From positions 1-33,397 of the forward strand of contig CAKZLO010000042.1 in NCBI GenBank assembly GCA_937127125.1: a DNA stretch of 33,397 nucleotides. The letters run 5' to 3'. The stretch is from an uncultured Ardenticatenia bacterium. Its GTDB lineage: Bacteria > Chloroflexota > Anaerolineae > 4572-78 > NAK82. Below, piece by piece: positions 32,357-33,397 of the stretch. The translations under genes and the position numbers were made by a program. The notes under the pieces are model-generated. The model made no database searches. It saw only the letters and a list, made by a program, of their open reading frames with translations, and had not been told where the DNA came from. The first letter of the stretch is position 1, and every line of letters starts with the position of its first letter.

Positions 32357-33397
32357 ATGATGCACTTTGCTTTCCGGTTGTTATTCGTGGTGCTGTTCCT
32401 GGTCGGTTTGCTTCCTGTAAGCATATATGCGCAGGAACCTTCCGCTACCGCATTGTCGGTTAGTGTGGATGCCTCGAATGTGGCTAATTTCCCCCAAGTG
32501 ACGCTGATGCTGACGGTGCGTGACTCTTATGGACGTGTGGTGTCTGAGCTTTCACCCGATGCCATCCAGGTCTTTGAGGACAGTGACACACAGGCGCGTC
32601 CAGTGTTGAGTGTCGAGCCGCTCATCAATCCTTCACGGCCGGTATATGTGGTTCTGGTGTTGGACATTTCTGGCTCAATGATTGGCCAGCCGGTGAAGGA
32701 TGCAAAGGCAGCAGCTCGCGCGCTTATTGAACGCATGGGGCCGCAAGACTATGTGGCGTTGATCGCGTTCAAGATCTCCATTGCATTGGACGAGCTGGAC
32801 CCCACGCGGGAACACTTGTTCACGTCCGACCACGCTTCAGTACTGGCGCTGATTGACCGTCTGAGGGCCAAGGGAGGTACACCGCTCTATGATGCTCTAT
32901 TTAAGGCAGCGCGCTGGGCGAAGAACATGGCGCCAAACAATCGCGCCATTGTGTTGCTCACGGATGGGGTAGACGAAGATCCTGGAAGTAGACTGGCGAC
33001 CCCTGATGATGCCATTGCAGAAGCAGCGCGCGCCAACATCCCTATCTTTGCCATTGGATATGAGGGGGTAGGGGGTCGGCTGGCGCGCGAGTTCCTCCAG
33101 CGAGCTGCACGTGAGACAGGTGGTTCATATCAAGAAACCCCTGATTCAGCACAACTGGTCTCCCTGTTTCGTGATATCTTAGAACGACCTAAACAGGAAT
33201 CTCGTTTGATCTACCGTTCTGGGTTGTTGCCGGATGGCCAGGTGCATCAAGTGCGGGTACGTGTGCGCATTGGTGATCAAGTAGGCGAAGGTGTGGGGAC
33301 TATTGGACCTGTACCGTTCATTCCGACCCCAACGCCGACGTTCACTCCCACGGCTACGCCTACTGTGACGCCGCTGCCCACGGCGACATCGTCGCCT
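32357..33397 (+). CDS. secreted VWA-domain protein with Thr/Pro linker (cut by the right edge)
   Basis: The frame is open for 347 codons to the window end. An Sec-type signal peptide (FAFRLLFVVLFLVGLLPVSI, then YAQ) is followed by a small beta domain (VTLMLTVRDSYGRVVSEL). A von Willebrand A domain follows, with an intact metal-ion site: DISGS with Asp103, the later GGTPLYDAL Thr, and LLTDGVDED Asp. The sequence runs into a TPTPTFTPTATPT linker at the edge, like that of the protein at 26694-27899. It is probably a surface adhesion or assembly protein. AAGGAGGT four bases before the ATG is an ideal ribosome-binding site. The C-terminal part is not visible. Confidence 0.9.
   Translation, partial: MMHFAFRLLFVVLFLVGLLPVSIYAQEPSATALSVSVDASNVANFPQVTLMLTVRDSYGRVVSELSPDAIQVFEDSDTQARPVLSVEPLINPSRPVYVVLVLDISGSMIGQPVKDAKAAARALIERMGPQDYVALIAFKISIALDELDPTREHLFTSDHASVLALIDRLRAKGGTPLYDALFKAARWAKNMAPNNRAIVLLTDGVDEDPGSRLATPDDAIAEAARANIPIFAIGYEGVGGRLAREFLQRAARETGGSYQETPDSAQLVSLFRDILERPKQESRLIYRSGLLPDGQVHQVRVRVRIGDQVGEGVGTIGPVPFIPTPTPTFTPTATPTVTPLPTATSSP

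Overview
The window looks like a chromosomal segment of a Chloroflexota (Anaerolineae-like) bacterium. The reasons are an intermediate GC content, a DUF951 gene directly after radA, proteins with long Thr/Pro (TPTPT) linkers, a VWA protein with the same kind of linker, an Asp-box propeller, and many corrinoid and UroD-family proteins. The phylum is inferred from gene content; there is no rRNA to confirm it. All genes from 115 to 23568 lie on the minus strand and all genes from 24377 to the right edge lie on the plus strand, diverging from a regulatory interval at about 23570-24376.

Region A (about 15540 down to 1, minus strand) is a long carbohydrate or polyol operon. It starts at a consensus promoter (TTGACA, 17 bp, TATAAT) flanked by TGnnCA dyads, and its first gene encodes a SorC/DeoR-type sugar-binding repressor. 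The order is: regulator, SAF-domain homoserine-dehydrogenase-like oxidoreductase, zinc polyol dehydrogenase, VOC protein, L-fucose/L-arabinose isomerase-like enzyme, Tat-exported solute-binding protein, two ABC permeases, a divergent GroEL-like protein, an Asp-box propeller protein, a UroD-family protein, a second medium-chain dehydrogenase and a TIM-barrel sugar isomerase/epimerase. The GroEL-like protein has Arg where GroEL has its catalytic Asp398. No transporter ATPase, sugar kinase or aldolase is visible. At the left edge are a possible remnant of an ABC permease C-terminus and perhaps the start of another gene.

Region B (15599-19345, minus) holds a radical SAM protein with a B12-binding-like N-terminus, an NnrU/isoprenylcysteine-methyltransferase-like membrane protein, a shikimate-dehydrogenase homologue with altered substrate-binding residues, and a small nitroreductase.

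Region C (19633-24063, minus) is a corrinoid methyl-transfer operon: corrinoid protein, UroD-superfamily methyltransferase, and an ASKHA/DUF4445 [2Fe-2S] reductive activator. It is preceded by a cobalamin riboswitch and a terminator hairpin. Control of B12-using enzymes by a cobalamin riboswitch is the opposite of the usual logic.

Region D (24184-33397, plus) is housekeeping and envelope: a 28-bp direct repeat, ftsK/spoIIIE, a membrane protein with a Thr/Pro linker, radA, DUF951, a four-helix membrane protein, a family 2 glycosyltransferase, a UPF0104 (YbhN/AglD-like) membrane protein, and a VWA protein cut by the right edge.

The most unusual element is the GroEL-like/Asp-box/UroD trio translationally linked inside a sugar-uptake operon. 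The riboswitch-controlled corrinoid operon is second.
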